Below, in pieces: positions 49,401 through 60,500 of a DNA stretch of 64,000 nt (position 1 is the stretch's first letter; every line of letters begins with the position of its first letter). Made by a program: the position numbers and the translations under genes. Origin of the DNA: Aptenodytes patagonicus (Eukaryota; Chordata; Aves; Sphenisciformes; Spheniscidae); assembly GCF_965638725.1 (NCBI RefSeq), contig NC_134949.1, forward strand, positions 50,930,151 through 50,994,150, in the 5' to 3' direction. The notes under the pieces are model-generated. The model was not told where the DNA came from, searched no databases, and saw only the letters and a list, made by a program, of their open reading frames with translations.

Positions 49401-50354
49401 TTCAGGAGCAGGGCTCCGCTTAGGGCCACCGCTCGCAGGGAGGCAATCCCGCACTTCGTTCACCATTGCTTCGTTTACAGCAGCATCAACTCCAGCTAAA
49501 AAAAGCAATGCCACGTGAATCCAGTGCATTATAACAGGTTACTGTGCCCTCCTCCCTGCCACAAACAGTCCACCCAAGCACACCTGCCATCTGCTGCAGG
49601 ATTTTGGCTACCTGAAGATGTTTCCCCTTCCTCTTCCCCCAAGCTTGCTTCGTAGCAGACTTAAGCTACCCCTTCACTCCAGACATGCGACGTTGATGGT
49701 GATTTGTCCCCTTGAAGGGAAACCTGCCCCATAATGCCCAAAGTCATCTGCAGGACCCAGGAGATGCTGCTGTCATACCCAGAGCCACCGATTAACTTCT
49801 GCAGAAGTTTGGCAGGAACCAAAGGGCTGCTGGCAACATGCCCGGCCCTGCGAGACATTGCTGCCAGCAGCCGACCGGGGGCACCCCGGGCATCAGCGCC
49901 AGCTCATGCACATGCCCCAGGGAGAGCCCAAACCCACCATCAGCCCAAGTGCAGCCACTTCCCTACGTAGCAGCCGTCATATGGACCTGTTTGAAATAAA
50001 ATAAAAATGGGGCCTTATCTTTAATTTTTGATATTTGTTTTTCTCTAACTTCAGGTATGATTTAGTCCACTTGGAATGGAAACTTCTCTTAATGATCCTC
50101 AGCTAGACTCAAAAGCACCTTAGCTGCACAATGATAAATTAATTAAAACAAATGCAAGCAGAATTAACTTTTTGAAATAACAAAGCTTCCCGCACAACAA
50201 AAAACTAACCCTATCAGGGTGCATTGCCCTATTAAGAATCAGAAAAGATGATTACACATATCATTTCTGCAATCGTAATCAGACAATGTGATATAAAATT
50301 GGACTGACAGCTGCACGAGGGAATTTATATCATTTCTCCATATTTTTTCCACAG
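46451..50354 (+). other. PLEKHG7 intron 12
   Basis: 3.9 kb. It has a MIR-like fragment (49124-49203) and several open frames without clear coding character, including a minus-strand 76-codon frame at 49299-49529 that starts after an acceptor-like sequence. No plus-strand in-frame exon is needed here. Confidence 0.72.
49124..49203 (+). mobile_element. MIR-like relic
   Basis: The run 'ttaaccagtctgtgctcc', 'actttccttttctataaaac' and 'ttttgaggt' follows the order of the MIR core (cttaacctctctgtgcctca ... tctgtaaaat ... tgaggat). It is a by-eye match to a strongly diverged copy. Confidence 0.4.
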
Positions 50355-50452
50355 TCTTCAGCCTGCGAAATGCTTTCCTAATACAGCACGAAAATAGGTA
50401 TCGTCAGTGCATAGCAGTCTTCTTACTACAAGCTCAGACAGAGACTGCCAAG
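50355..50452 (+). CDS. PLEKHG7: PLEKHG7 coding exon 13: PH domain
   Basis: This 98-nt exon enters in phase 1, completing a Val codon (G|TC), after TTTTTTCCACAG, and ends GCCAAG|GTAAGT in phase 0. It encodes residues 657-689, including FLIQHENRYRQCIAVFLLQA. In the PH fold this covers strands 5-7, where the Gln-rich end leads into the C-terminal helix. Confidence 0.93.
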
Positions 50453-51472
50453 GTAAGTAGCACACCTTTTTTTTTCTTCTCTAATTACACAACTACGCTT
50501 TCCCTAAAGGAAGATCTCAGCCTAAAAGTGGCCATGCTGTGCTGAGAATCTATTACAGTTGTGACATTTGACCAAAACCAAACCAAACCAAAATAACACC
50601 CCAGTGTTCTGGCTCACACATTTGTTACAGAATTTTTGCTGTTGAACACATACCAATTTTGTAACAGGGTTGATAGCAGGTCATATTCTTGTTGAAAAAC
50701 ATTATAATTTCCGATTGCTAAAAAAAAAAAAAGCCATTTCTTGTGTCACAGAAATGAAGACGGTCAGCCCCCCCCGAGAAGTCAACCAAAACACCCCCCC
50801 CCGCACCCAACTCATATGCAGTAGTACTCAGATCAGAAAACTGTATCATGCTCATCTATGCACGACACACATCTTGCAATTTCAGATTGAACAGATGGTA
50901 TGATTAATTCCACTGTTATATAAATTTACCCCTCATTTTCACACCACATCACATTTCTAGTAACAGTGCTGTATATAACATCTGAAAGTGTGGTAGGCAC
51001 TTCACAGAAGTATTTTTTTTCTCCTGTAAGTTGAATTTCATTCTCAGATACCTAATGCACAGAAATTTGACTACCACTAATACTAATTCTTAAAAGTAAA
51101 TCGCAGTAGATAGACTTTTCAGGGAAAAGCAATGAGTGAATTCTTTCCATTTCCAAGTCACTGGTTGGTACTTGGAATAGGTGTCCACTATAGGTACCTA
51201 CTCAAGAAGTCGTTACCTTCTCCTGTTATTGAAATATTACCTTTCCCTTCCAAAGCTGCCTTCACACCAGCTGGCTACCATCTTCTCAATGTCTCCCAAG
51301 TCCAGTTTACCAAAGGAGAAAATCCTGCAGTGAAAGGTTCTTTTCACTTAGATGTGGTGGCATTACTGCATTTTGTTGACTTTAGGCACTCTGAGCCCTA
51401 GGAAAGGCAGACTTTCCAACACCAGTTGGATAAAGTGAAATACCTTATTTCAGCTCCCAAGAAGCCCAATTT

Positions 51473-52690
51473 CATAGAATCATTAAGGTTGGAAAAGACC
51501 TCTAAGATCATCGAGTCCAACCGTCAACCCAACACCACCATGTCCACTAAACCATGTCCCTAAGTGCCTCATCTACTTGTCTTTTAAATACCTCAGGGTC
51601 ACCACCAGGGATGGTGACTCAACCACTTCCCTGGGCAGCCTGTTCCAATGTTTCACCACTCTTTCAGGAAAGAAATTTTTCCTCATGTCCAATCTAAACC
51701 TCCCCTGGCGCAACTTGAGGCCATTTCCTCTCGTCCTATCGCTAGTTACTTGGGAGAAGAGACCGACACCCACCTCGCTACAACCTCCTTTCAGGTAGTT
51801 GTAGAGAGCGATGAGGTCTCCCCTCGGCCTCCTTTTCTCCAGGCTAAACAACCCCAGTTCCCTCAGCCGCTCCTCATAAGACTTGTGCTCCAGACCCCTC
51901 AACAGCTTCGTTGCCCTTCTCTGGACACGCTCCAGCACCTCGACATCCTTCTTGTAGCGAGGGGCCCAAAACTGAACACAGTAGTCGAGCCCATGCGGCC
52001 TCACCAGTGCTGAGTACAGGGGCACGATCACTTCCCTACTCCTGCTGGCCACACTGTTTCTGATCCAGGCCAGGATGCCATTGGCCTTCTTGGCCACCTG
52101 GGCACACTGCCAGCTCATGTTCAGCTGGCTGTCAACCAACACCCCCAGGTCCTTTTCCGACAGGCAGCTTTCCAGCCACTCTTCCCCAAGCCTGTAGCGC
52201 TGCATGGGGTTGTTGTGGCCAAAGTGCAGGACCCCAACCTCATACAGTTGGCCTCGGTCCATCGATCCAGCCTGTCCAGGTCCCTCTGCAGAGCCTTCCT
52301 ACCCTCGAGCAGATCAACACTCCCGCCCAACTCTGTGTCGTCTGCAAACTTACTGAGGGAACACTCGATCCCCTCATCCAGATCATTGATAAAGATATTG
52401 AACAAGACCGGCCCCAAAACTGAGCCCTGGGGAACACCGCTCATGACCGGCCACCATCTGGATTTAACTCCATTCACCACAACTCTCTGGGCCCGGCTGT
52501 CCAGCCAGTTTTTGACCCAGCGCAGAGTACACCTGTCTAAGCCGTGAGCCGCCAGCTTCTCTAGGAGAATGCTGTGGGAGATGGTGTCAAAGGCCTTACT
52601 GAAGTCCAGGTAGACCACATCCACAGCCTTTCCCTCATCCACTAGGCGGGTCACCTGGTCATAGAAGGAGGTCAGGTTGGTCAAGCAGGA
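51473..52690 (-). mobile_element. CR1 LINE, 5'-truncated, antisense to PLEKHG7
   Basis: A 1.2-kb CR1 (chicken-repeat-1 type) non-LTR retrotransposon in minus orientation. The 3' end, at low coordinates, carries the typical closing sequence read on plus as catagaatcattaaggttgg, with one tail repeat unit. The 5' end breaks at about 52690 inside the reverse-transcriptase domain, the usual outcome of incomplete reverse transcription. The protein remnant has few disruptions, so insertion is fairly recent compared with the other CR1 pieces in this window. It sits wholly within the last intron. CR1 is the dominant LINE of birds, which supports an avian source. Confidence 0.95.
51547..52690 (-). pseudogene. 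CR1 reverse transcriptase (ORF2) fragment, frame-broken
   Basis: The minus strand encodes the C-terminal part of the CR1 reverse transcriptase. Seen: [13 protein letters not shown] (palm A motif), [14 protein letters not shown] (motif B region) and [11 protein letters not shown] with the catalytic FADD in place of the commoner YADD, at about 52338-52349. A short deletion of roughly 20 nt near 52240 shifts the frame after WTEANCM. A second frame break near 51610 puts the normal C-terminal end (EALRDMV, stop at 51547-51549) in another frame. The N-terminal endonuclease is absent because of 5' truncation, so the copy cannot make a working enzyme. Confidence 0.9.
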
Positions 52691-54400
52691 ATCATCATCT
52701 CAGCATGATCAATGTATTTTTTAAAGAAACTTTGCTAGCCAAGATGAGCTTATGGGTTTAGCTGACATGATTCTGCAAGGCAGAAAGGAAGATGACCTGG
52801 CTAAGATTGATACTGGTGAGGACCATCAGACCAGGGCCTCGAGCTAGCTAAGCTATGTCAAAACAGAGACAGCAAACTGAATGAAGCCGTACGTCTCATA
52901 TTCTCGTTGACTCATCCCAAGCAGAGGGCTGTTACGTTGCGAGCTGCTTCTTAGATCTCCTGATTTTTGTGAAGTGCCTGCCTCGTCTCCCTTGCAAGGC
53001 CCAGGCTCACCCTGCCCGCCTGCCTCTCGCTGCCATACTGTGCTCTACCGACTGCATGGTGAGCGCACACAACACATTGAACGTAGATGCAGTGAATCCC
53101 TCCCTTGCCCCACTCCCACCTCTCTCTCAGAGACCCAATACTCAGCAGACACGTGAAAACACAGACCTGAAATACGCTGCTTGTCCCACCCATACCACCA
53201 TCCCGCCCTCTGTTCCCTTCTCCCTGTCCCCCGCTCTCCTCCCTGAGCCTTGAAAAGCTCAACAATTTAAATCCTGCCTCCTGTGGGTCCCTTACCGCCT
53301 GGCAAACCCCTGTGTAACCACCACCACACTGCGCATCGGACCCTCCTCTGCCAGCAGCTCCAGAGGGGCCAGAGCAACCGCCCCATGCCAAAGCCGGGCT
53401 CTGTGCTCTGCCAGGCACATACAGCCTGCACATGCAGACTCTTCTCACGTCCTCTGCTGGGACTCCTTAGACCTGTAGGTCATCCAATTTCTCTCTCCAG
53501 ATTTCTATTTTTCAAAGCCATGTTTTTAACTCGTTCAGGGTGTAAACACACACAAGAAACAAGCAGATGGGTCAATAACAAAATTTACGAATCCCAGCAT
53601 AGCATGAAGTAGAACAGGCTGCCTCTTCTCATGCATTTCCACTCTTTACATCAAAGCTCAGTGTCTCTACATGCGTTACAGCAGGGAGAGCAGCCCCTGA
53701 CTGGGCAAAATAAAAATCCTGGGGTGCGAGAAGCACAGCTAGACCTTAAGCTCGTATTGCTGCCAACTAATTTGTAATGTCTAATCATAGCAATTTAGAG
53801 ACAATTCAGTTTCTGCAACCCAGACCATCTGGACTAGCACAGAGAGAAGGAAGTTACGTATTTTAAATCCATCTCTCCAGCCATCACCCCCTGCCCTCAT
53901 ACCTGGATGACAACAGATATAGAGATGAATGCTGTCACTGCGATGCTAGAAACTGAAATTCATGTGGCAGCACATGACAGATCTTGGAGGGGGACAGATT
54001 CTGTGATGCTGATAGCACTGGGGCTGTCTTAATCAGAGGAACAGGGAGTCCAAACTGCAGGGACAGCATTAAACTAATAAATATTACACAAAAACAGGTG
54101 AAATAGCCTGCAGCAAACTTCACCATTACAAGCAAACAGAGCATTAAAATCCTACCTTCCAACCAAAAAGGAAACCTTCACTGGAAACCCCTGGCCCCAG
54201 ACACAGACTCCAGCAGCGTGTAGTGGCATGAGCAACTGGGAGAGTCTCAGTTCTGGGATAATTCACGTTTACTTCAGGAATTTTGAGCATAGGCCTGAAG
54301 AAAGGCTAAATAAAACTAAAGGCTCTGGGTGTTTATGTATCCAAATTACTGGAACTTTTTTAGATTGTCTTGGTTTACAAATTATTTTTTCTTATTACAG

Positions 54401-54508
54401 AAAACATGGATGTCACAGATAGAAACGGCAATCTCCAATTACACCACGCAACATGAAACTAAGAAAAGCACTGCTTTCTGCTTCCCAGCTGAATCCTCTG
54501 AAATATAA
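54401..54508 (+). CDS. PLEKHG7: PLEKHG7 coding exon 14: PH C-terminal helix and stop
   Basis: The final coding exon follows a strong acceptor (TTTTCTTATTACAG) in phase 0 and runs 36 codons to TAA at 54506-54508. It encodes residues 690-724. KTWMSQIETAI has the invariant PH-domain Trp (692) and the C-terminal helix. The tail ends ESSEI. I recall the human PLEKHG7 C-terminus as very similar, which is a main reason for the gene name. Confidence 0.93.
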   Translation, partial: KTWMSQIETAISNYTTQHETKKSTAFCFPAESSEI

Positions 54509-54788
54509 TAATGTCAGCACAGCACCGACAGAGCCAGTGGAAGACTGTTGTGGTGATAACGCAGTTATTTTTTCCAGCACGCCCTGAGTTTCTGAAGCTA
54601 ACAGATTTCTGACTTGACTAGACAGAAGTGAGGAGTTTTGACCACAGGGTGTAGGAATAAACTGGAGGGGGAAAATGAGCCATGCATTAAATGTATTGCT
54701 CTTAGATGCTCCTTTGCTTCAGCTAGGGGAAGGCTCTTGCCATCCAGGGAAGCTTTAATACAGCTTGTCATTTCCTAGAAAGCAGGAC

Positions 54789-54805
54789 GGGGGGGGGGGG
54801 GGGGG
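54789..54805 (+). repeat. Poly-G tract, 17 bases
   Basis: An uninterrupted G run in the probable PLEKHG7 3' UTR, 281 nt after the stop codon. Confidence 0.9.
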
Positions 54806-55003
54806 AAAAACTATGTTGGTGAAGAGAACTCATTCACCAGAAAAGCCTAAAGAGTTACTCCAAGATCATTCAAACTGTATTAATAAATTTCATGAAATTA
54901 AAATTGTGTAGCCATAGCTCCTGATAGTTATGCCTCTCTACCTACTAAACTATAACATCACAAGATGTTTTTTGCATTAAGATTGAGCTTGTGGAGGCAG
55001 ATC

Positions 55004-55009
55004 AATAAA
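55004..55009 (+). terminator. PLEKHG7: Best candidate PLEKHG7 poly(A) signal
   Basis: A canonical AATAAA followed within 25 nt by a TG-rich downstream element. Earlier AATAAA/ATTAAA sites may give shorter 3' ends. Confidence 0.5.
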
Positions 55010-55030
55010 AGTATATATTGTGTTGACTCC

Positions 55031-57200
55031 CCATTAATTTTTAAAATGAGATTAAGTTTATTTGAAAAAGGTCATCATTACATGTAACATGCAGTTAAAT
55101 TAGAGATGCTACAGCGTATATAAAAAGAAAGAACAAAAGTGCAATGATGCCCTGCTTTATTGGGATTTTTTTTTTTTACCTGAGCTTTTTCACCACTTTA
55201 TTAACAGCAGATCTGTCATTATGCATTGTTTACACCCATTACAGCCTTTAAAGTTCAAGTTTGCTTCACAAACTTGAGCGTTCCTTTTGCATTAAACCAT
55301 TCAATACTTCACTGCTATCCCAGATCTGTGGTCCACATCGCAGAAGTGTGCCCCTGTTAATCACTTTATTTTTCCCTCTTTTTGACGTACTAGAAGAGAC
55401 ACACAGAACAGCCTGAAACTGCTTGTCACAACATTTGTGCAGGTTACTACCATGGAGGGAGAGTGCTTCTCACCAGTTTAGCCTTGGCTAATCCCCTGAG
55501 ATTAGCCATAGTCAAGAGAGAAAAGGAGACTTCCCTAAACCCACTCTAAGTGACACTGTCACTTCTCCCACTTTCTGTCCCCAATCAGCTAGTCTCCCTC
55601 AGCAGAAAGGTTAGCCCTTAGAATATCCCCTCAGTGTCAGAAATTACTTCAGGGGGAACTGAACAGAGAAGCCACCCAGATGAGGACTATGCTGAAGAAT
55701 GTAGGAGTGCCATTCCAGTCGTTCACATTATTCACAGGGAAGTCAGCATTCACTTTGCATTCACCTCTACTCCACAATTGAATTAGTTATGAGTTCAAGT
55801 GTTGACCCTAACCCTGCTCCTCCCCAGCTCCACCCATGAGGATGTGGTGGTACGTTCTATCCACTTGAGCTGGTTCACCTGTACACACAAGCTGTGGTCT
55901 GGAGGCTGTATATATGTATGCGCTTACCTGGTTCAGCACCCTCCAGATGCAGCCTAGGCCGCCGTGGTACACATTCCTGCTCTTCCCCCTGTGCCTGTGA
56001 TGGGCAAGTTTTTGTCACAGCTTCCTGGGAAAGGAACAGCTACTCAGGCTCTATGCCAAGTGGTGAATGTGTAAGGCAGGAGAGCAGCACAGAGTGGAGA
56101 CAGCAGATCTGCTCCAGGACCATGCAAGCTGCAACCACTTAGCCACAACTTGGCTTACACAGCTGTGCTCCATCTCCCCAGTCCCAAGCTCAGCTGCTCC
56201 CCTGGTGCCCCACCAGAACCTCGCAGTATCTTGAAACCAATACTGATAGGACAGAAAGATATTTCAAGGCCAGAGAAGGCACACATGATAGACTAAGCTC
56301 TGCGCTTTGTGCACTGGCAGAAGCGAGGGGGTGTTTTGCATCTCTCTGTATTTTTGCCAAAACAACCTTAAGCCAGGTCTGCTCAGTTTACCAGACAACT
56401 AAGTAGTCCCAGAGATTCAGCATTTCCTGGAGGCCAGCGTGTCTCCAAGGAGGACACGCCAGGGGAAGGAAGTACTCACACACAGGCTGTCTTTAGGGAG
56501 ACGTAAGCTCAACAGGCTCTTCTGTGGTCTGGAGAGAAAGATGTCCCAGAAAGCAGTCGAGGCAGAAATTAACTTCCCAACTCGAATTGCCTTTCAGAGG
56601 AGACCTCTTTTCTCTGTCTTTCTCCGCTGTCTACATAGAGCCCCTAGGAAGATCTGCTTCAACAGCAAAACACTTTTTTTTTGTGAATGCCCCCACAATT
56701 CAACAGTGGCTTTGTCATGGGACTGATCACACACACATTAATCACCTGGCTTCTCTCTGCAGCGCAGCTCCACCCTGAAAGGTTTCCATCTGACAAGCAA
56801 GCCCTTCATTAGTCTAAAGAACTAAAACAAGAGCTACTTCCGAGTCTTCCAGTTATGCCAGTTGTCCAACTGCATTAAATGCGATGTCTGAACACAGCCA
56901 GTGACAGAATTGAACACGGGATACCCAGCAGCCTTGTGCAGATACTGGGAATGGAAAAAACTACTCTGAATTTAACCGGTGGAAAAAACAGATTTGGAAA
57001 ACAGTCATTATCACTGCCTCCTCAGGAACATGAAAGCTTTTGTTGCAGCTCCCCACAAGTCTACAAAACCGGAGCATTTAGTTTGTTCTTAGATGTGTGG
57101 CTTCCCAACAGTTCATTTGTAAAATTATATATCCCCCATTTCAAAGTAGCTTTGCTGTCTGAAATGGGGCAAGGTAGTTTTGAATGACAGAACTGGTCTA
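55031..57200. other. Intergenic, no gene recognised
   Basis: Sequence between the PLEKHG7 3' end and the first minus-strand poly(A) signal. Open frames at 55894-56142 and 56439-56778 show no recognisable protein features or splice support. No clear repeats were seen. Confidence 0.6.
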
Positions 57201-57224
57201 TTAGAAAGGTCCAATTCATTTTTT

Positions 57225-57230
57225 TTTATT
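57225..57230 (-). terminator. Minus-strand poly(A) signal (distal candidate)
   Basis: Plus TTTATT, i.e. AATAAA on minus, preceded on that strand by very AT-rich 3'-UTR-like sequence. The downstream element is weak. Confidence 0.45.
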
Positions 57231-57514
57231 GTCATTAATCATTCCTTTAACAGGTTAGAAAACAAAAATGACATTTCAATAACATTTCATCTTAGTTTAT
57301 ACAGAACCGGTTAATGCATGGTGTCATCTTCTCATCCAAATCCACAACCGCCTTCCAAATCGCAGAGTTTAGGAATTACAGTGCACACTGGACTAAATTC
57401 TTTCACAATGTAAGGCACAACTACATGATCACAAGTAGTAAACACAAACACTGAAAATAGAACTTAAGAGAATCAAACTTCAATTAAAAAGAAACAAAAC
57501 CAAAACACACTCAT

Positions 57515-57516
<2 letters not shown>

Positions 57517-57545
<29 letters not shown>
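57517..57545 (+). repeat. Poly-A tract, 29 bases
   Basis: An uninterrupted run of 29 A on plus (poly-T on minus), within AT-rich sequence. No retrotransposon body could be recognised beside it. Confidence 0.92.
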
Positions 57546-57548
<3 letters not shown>

Positions 57549-60500
57549 ATCTACACCTACCAAGATGGTATAATCCAGTTTAAAAGAAGTGCAGTACTCT
57601 AGGTAAAACTGCAACATAAGGCTATTATAATACATTACCTCTAAATACTGGGTAAGAACTTAAAACTTTTTCCATTTATATTTTATACAGTTATACAGAA
57701 ATTAAGCTGTATGAGCAATATCCACATCTGCAATAATAAACTGATCATTAAAATTCAGAAAAGAGGCTAACAAGACAATGTAATTTGTGGCACGCATCCA
57801 TTACAGAATACCATTCATCAAGTTCACATCTCAAGTACTGAAGAAAAAAAAAGAAGACTAAATTAATGGTACATTTGGTGAATGAGGCTATCTATAGCCA
57901 AATGACAAAGCTGCATACAAAATTGTTTTTACCCAGCAGACCGTGATTATGAAAGCTTGTGGGTTATGATTTATTTCCTGTCCAGCAGCTAGTTTGCAAG
58001 ACTGAAACTACAGAAGTTAAAAGAATACAACATAGTTTACAATAACTTGAAACTATTGGATACTTTCAAACACAAAAAAAAAAAAAAGACTTTTTTCCTT
58101 TTTGGTGATAAACTTTTGCAATTTTGGCATTCACTATAACTTTTACATAACATGACAGTGAGCAAACCTTATTAAACTTACCTAATGTTTGAATTTCACG
58201 CTGAGAGGTAGTTTAAATGAAATCTTATGTAACGGCATCAAATGGTGGGGTTTTATGATTTTTTTTTTGTGATTTTTTTTTTCTTTTCTTACAAAAGTGA
58301 CAAATCCTATACAAGCAGCATTTTGGACACATTACTATAAAAAGTTCTGGTATTCGCTAACCCAGCGAGACATTCTTTCAAACATCCCTTATGTGCCAGA
58401 AATCAAGCTTTAGCGTGATACAACGGAGTACTTTGCCATAAAGCCAACAGCAGGAGCCTGGACCTGCCAGCACTGGCCTGTCGACATATAACAATGAACA
58501 CCTTCCCAGCCCTCTTTACCCAAAAAAGGCAGGAAATACAGATGAATTTGGTTTTAGTTTAGGTCATAGGGGGAGGAAAAATTGGAAAACATGCCTATCA
58601 GGCTTCTGCTTTCATAGTAACGTTGATCCAAAAGGGTTAGCAGGGCTTCAGTAATCTTCAAATGAGCAGATACTCCTGTATCTGCTGCACAGCGAGTGCA
58701 CAGTATGTGGTGAGCTACAGACAAAAGGCAGAGTTTATTACATTAACTAGTACCTATCCTCTTCATTATTGTGATCTTAAGTGGCATCTAATGTTCTCTC
58801 TGAAGATGCAAACCTCTTTATTCAGTGCTCCTTAAAAAAAACCAAACCCAAAATACCCCCAAAACTGAGTTTCTGTGGAGGGACTTTACTATCCAATTAT
58901 TGCTGCTTTTGAAAAGTACACCACTTAGTGCTTTTGGAGAGGCTGTGGTTGGACGATAATTTTAAACTTATCCTAGAAGGGGTGCTGAGGTCAAGACTTC
59001 AAAAATTAAGAACTGGACAACTGGCAAGACCCTTGAAAATACATAAAATTCATGTTTTCTCATTTTATCATCTTAAAATGAAGCTCTACAAAGACAACAT
59101 GTGCGTGACTACATGGGTTTTGTTACATGTGCTCTCAGACGATGATTGCTTTTTTGGTACAAAGGAATTATGAGTGCAATTCTCCTTACATAGCAAGGGG
59201 CCAAATGTAATACAGTGAAAAGTCCAGCTGAAGACAAACCTTCTGTCCACTGATTACAGCTAACACATGCAATGCAAATTATGCCATTCCACTTACTGTA
59301 GATTATATTCAGTTAGACAGCAAAAAGTGCGTAGTGCAAATGACAGTGTTGTTTCCTAGTCCTCCAAGAATATGAGAGTGCGAGGGGTGGTACTTGGAGG
59401 AGTAATTTGTCAGTTTCAACATACTCAAACCATTATATCATTCTTCTTGGCATAGTACATATTCTGTTTGAACTTACACTCCAGCAGTTTTCTGTCTGCC
59501 ACTGAGTACTGGTCATAAATTTTTTAAGTTTTGCAACAAGCATTTGTTCCCACTTTGCATTTAAGTGACATTTAACATTTAAAAGTACTTGAGTTTTCCA
59601 GGTCCCTTCTTTAGGAATGTCATTTCTCTTACACTTAGCATGAGAGATTCAATTGTTCTTGCTAATGTAATACAAACACAGCAAGGTTACTTCATGCTTC
59701 TGCTCCCAAATCCCTTCTTGCTTCACTAAGAAAGCTTTTCCAGCGAGGATTCACAAATAATCCTAAGCGTCCCCAAACCAATAAAAATAGTTATTCATTG
59801 CTCTTGTGTACCTAGCACTCCACACTCCATGGCAACTTGGCTACTTGACGCCTTCCAAAAACAGAAGAAAAAACCCGCACTGTACCCTACAGCCTCGGAC
59901 TCTTGTGCCAGAGAGTGAAGCCAGCTGAAAAACGAGATCCCTCTAAACCTCTTGCCTCTGTTGGAAGCTGCAGCAGAAAATTCCTTTTGTCTCTTCATCT
60001 GCAGACAGCAACTTTTCCCACTGTGACTCATTAATTTTATCCTCTTTGTTCAACCTTTGCAGAAAGGGGAAGATTACTGGAGGGAAGGAATACATGGGGA
60101 GAAGAAATAAATAACAGTGAAGCACAGCTAGCTAAGATCAAAAGCCTGCCACTGACCTCTGCAACGCTACCTGCCTCCAGAGGGGTTGCAGGATGGAAGT
60201 ATGAAGTATGTATTGCTGACATGAGCCCAGAGTAGAACAGTAGGATTTGGCATTTTGGAAGCAACAACGCAAGGGATTGTGGCTGGGAAGAGAGGTAACG
60301 TCTCCAGGAAGTTAAAGAACCTCTCCCCACCCTTAACAAGACCATCCTTTACACTTTTACAATTGCCTCCGTAGCTTGTCTCAGCCCACGTAGCAGCTGG
60401 TCTCTCATATTCTGCTCCCCCAGCAATTCTGAATGTGGATGGAGTGTCCCGCAGAGGGGACAGTTTCAGGAACAAACCCCACACTTCACTGTCCCATTCC

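Larger units (their letters stand above)
50453..54400 (+). other. PLEKHG7 intron 13
   Basis: 3.9 kb, housing the antisense CR1 element at 51473-52690. C runs of 8-9 bases occur at 50768-50802. A GC-richer segment at 52970-53460 has overlapping open frames but nothing I recognise. Confidence 0.75.
18737..55030 (+). other. PLEKHG7: PLEKHG7 gene (DH-PH Rho GEF), whole locus
   Basis: This span holds a complete coding gene of 14 coding exons joined by 13 GT-AG introns. The assembled CDS is 2175 nt including the stop, giving 724 residues. Every junction is phase-compatible, which is strong evidence for the model. Seen: a Ser-rich N-terminal region (about 1-295), a DH (RhoGEF) domain (about 321-505) with the CR3-like motif LLVAPLHRLTRYPLLL at 464-479, and a PH domain (about 555-705) ending in the usual helix with its Trp at 692. 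Known of the family: Dbl-type GEFs load GTP onto Rho GTPases through the DH domain, and the PH domain aids membrane or GTPase contact. The identity PLEKHG7 rests on recalled similarity of the DH-PH part and on the C-terminus ending ESSEI. The N-terminal exon probably matches the human model once called C12orf74. Inference: 5' non-coding exons may lie upstream, and the 3' limit is set by a poly(A) signal. Confidence 0.88.
54509..55030 (+). other. PLEKHG7: PLEKHG7 3' UTR (probable extent)
   Basis: AT-rich non-coding sequence after the stop codon. Poly(A) signals on plus lie at AATAAA 54656-54661, ATTAAA 54686-54691, AATAAA 54882-54887 and AATAAA 55004-55009. The last is followed by a TG-rich stretch (tatattgtgttg), the usual downstream element, so cleavage near 55025 is the best guess. 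A 17-base G run lies within at 54789-54805. Confidence 0.55.

Noticed and set aside
51577-52547. Plus-strand open frames over the CR1 element
   Set aside because: They are antisense shadows of the CR1 reverse-transcriptase frame.
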